64,000 nt of DNA from Amoebidium appalachense (lineage: Eukaryota > Ichthyosporea). The stretch spans positions 10,168,001 through 10,232,000 of the forward strand of contig CAVNZM010000007.1 in assembly GCA_963693365.1 (NCBI GenBank), given 5' to 3'. Positions 51,583 through 64,000 of this stretch are shown in pieces (positions within the stretch are counted from its first letter, which is position 1; each line of letters starts with the position of its first letter). The notes below the pieces were generated by a model, which was not told the DNA's origin, did no database searches, and worked only from the letters and a program-made list of their open reading frames with translations. The translations under genes and the position numbers were made by a program.

Positions 51583-52896
51583 CAGTGAGCGGCCACGGCA
51601 TGTATACGAGGCATGTGTTTTTAGATGTTTTAAAGCAAGGGGTGTTTTTAAAAGCGAGGTTCTTGTCATTTTAAAGACGATACATATATTGAATGTTGTG
51701 CTCCGTGAGCACATTAATGCGATCAATTTTTGGACAAAGTTATCTTATTAAATTGTACAATTTTGTGATGAACTGTTGTATGGTGTTCCAGATCAGATTG
51801 ACGAATAAAACTTTTAAACACGCACATGATAACCCCGAAGTTGACCAACATGTGAAAAACACCGAATAAAACTTTTAAACACGCACATGATAACCCCGAA
51901 GTTGACCAACATGTGAAAAACACCATGTTATATACACGTACCAGATGTCCTTGAAATTGAAAGCACTCATGGCCAAGTGCCGTTTGTATATCAGCCTGGC
52001 GATTCGCGCAAACAGATCTCGAGACCACGTAAATTAAGCTTTTTGCATCTCCTTTCACTTCTGCCTTCGAACCACGCTCGGGACGTGTCTCTATAACGAA
52101 TACGTGACCCACGGTGTACATGTTATTATTTACAGTGGACAACCCTCACGGCTTAGCAAGACACTCAAACATCACAATGACACGCGCACATGGACCGCTG
52201 GTGGCGTGACCTACAGCTACAATTATCATCTCCTACCCTACAACTAACCCTGCAACAACAATCATTGCCTTCTACCCTACAACTACAAATATCGCGTTAC
52301 GTCATACTAGCATACTTGTAGGCTTGTCGCTTCATCAGCTGGTCCAACCCAAAAATAGAAATTCTAAGGCTAATTTTAGGGGATTTCTTTTAGGCCAATT
52401 AATTGTGCCCACTCTAGCACATCCAGGTCAAGCCATTTGTTCAGCATATAAATCATGATATGAACTGCAATTTTCTTCCTAACGCTTTATTATTATTATT
52501 CCATTATGTATTTCTTTTTTTCATTTTCTTTTTTTTTTTGTTGTATTATGGCGCATCTGTACTTTGCTGCCGGTCCGACGAACGATGGTGCGCAACTGAT
52601 GCGCAGCACGCCAATCATATAGCTAGAAGCCCCTCTGACCCGACCCGCTCGAAAAGCTAAAAGAAACCCCCTTTAATGCTGTACGATGCGGAGTAAACGG
52701 CTTCTGTGTCAGCTTGTCACAGTGCCTTCGTAATACAGTCACACCGAGCTCTCTTCCTGATAGCCAACACCATGTTAGCTCAATAATGCTGGCTGCACGG
52801 CAGCAACAGCACACACGTCACAGAATAACGTGTCCTATAAACTTCTGGGATAGACACGCAGGGAGGGGTTAGGCTACCTAACCAAAGTGCCAAAAC
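51583..52896. other. Intergenic region between protease-like and RASA1-like genes
   Basis: 3' UTR of the protease-like gene with AATAAA signals, a perfect 61-bp duplication (51,803-51,924), then unique sequence. A 139-codon minus-strand frame at 51,723-52,142 runs through the duplication and shows no family features. A T-rich stretch lies at 52,485-52,545. The RASA1-like promoter should be in the last few hundred bases. Confidence 0.6.
51803..51924. repeat. Perfect 61-bp tandem duplication with poly(A) signals
   Basis: Two identical head-to-tail copies starting GAATAAAACTTTTAAACACG. Each contains AATAAA, giving the upstream gene two equivalent polyadenylation signals. Confidence 0.93.

Positions 52897-64000
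<11,104 letters not shown>

Noticed and set aside
51723-52142. 139-codon minus-strand gene
   Set aside because: Crosses the 61-bp duplication and lies in the 3' flank of the protease-like gene; no motif or splice support.

Overview
The window is eukaryotic nuclear DNA: intron-rich genes with GT-AG splice sites, long homopolymer and dinucleotide tracts, minisatellites, a LINE and a foldback DNA element. Two genes narrow the host. One is a P3A-type plasma-membrane H+-ATPase, a family found in plants, fungi and protists but not in animals. The other is a p120 RasGAP (RASA1-type) protein with SH2-SH3-SH2-PH-C2 order, an architecture tied to holozoan phosphotyrosine signalling. Together they suggest a unicellular relative of animals (choanoflagellate, filasterean or ichthyosporean). 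This is inference; no database search was possible.

Layout. 258-12,685 (+): H+-ATPase in 15 exons, joining into one frame of 1,068 codons. 12,686-17,809: mostly simple repeats. 17,810-18,118 (+): small unassigned single-exon ORF. 19,855-32,393 (-): ACOT9-type mitochondrial acyl-CoA thioesterase, 12 exons joining to 441 codons. Its introns hold a TTAA-flanked foldback element, a tRNA-Met-like relic, 27-bp and 33-bp minisatellites, a duplicated exon and very long (TG)n tracts. A 729-bp divergent intergenic region separates it from 33,123-38,553 (+), a five-exon gene for an unrecognised 181-residue, largely helical protein. 42,102-46,714 (+): full-length LINE with a 10-bp target-site duplication. 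47,436-49,448: LINE debris, including an inverted 5'-truncated copy that itself carries a nested 49-bp LINE 3' tip. 50,220-51,582 (+): two-exon gene with a GQHAC...DSH motif pair suggesting a papain-fold cysteine protease. 52,897 to the window end (+): RASA1-like gene; 14 exons are visible and the catalytic GAP domain lies beyond the window.

The genes do not form one pathway. They represent proton pumping, mitochondrial acyl-CoA hydrolysis and Ras/tyrosine-kinase signalling. What unifies the window is intron structure: pure C/G runs, oriented (T)n(G)n composites and (AC)n/(GT)n tracts that often run directly into the splice sites. Most long open frames here (poly-Pro/Gly, Cys-Val, His-Thr) are translations of these tracts and are not annotated as genes.

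The most interesting items are the DSH-type cysteine-protease-like gene, the ACOT9 exon duplication whose second copy lost its AG acceptor, the LINE family whose 3' terminus can be fixed by target-site duplications and lacks poly(A), and the TTAA foldback element. Exon coordinates were derived by hand from frame continuity and splice consensus, so an error of a base or two is possible.
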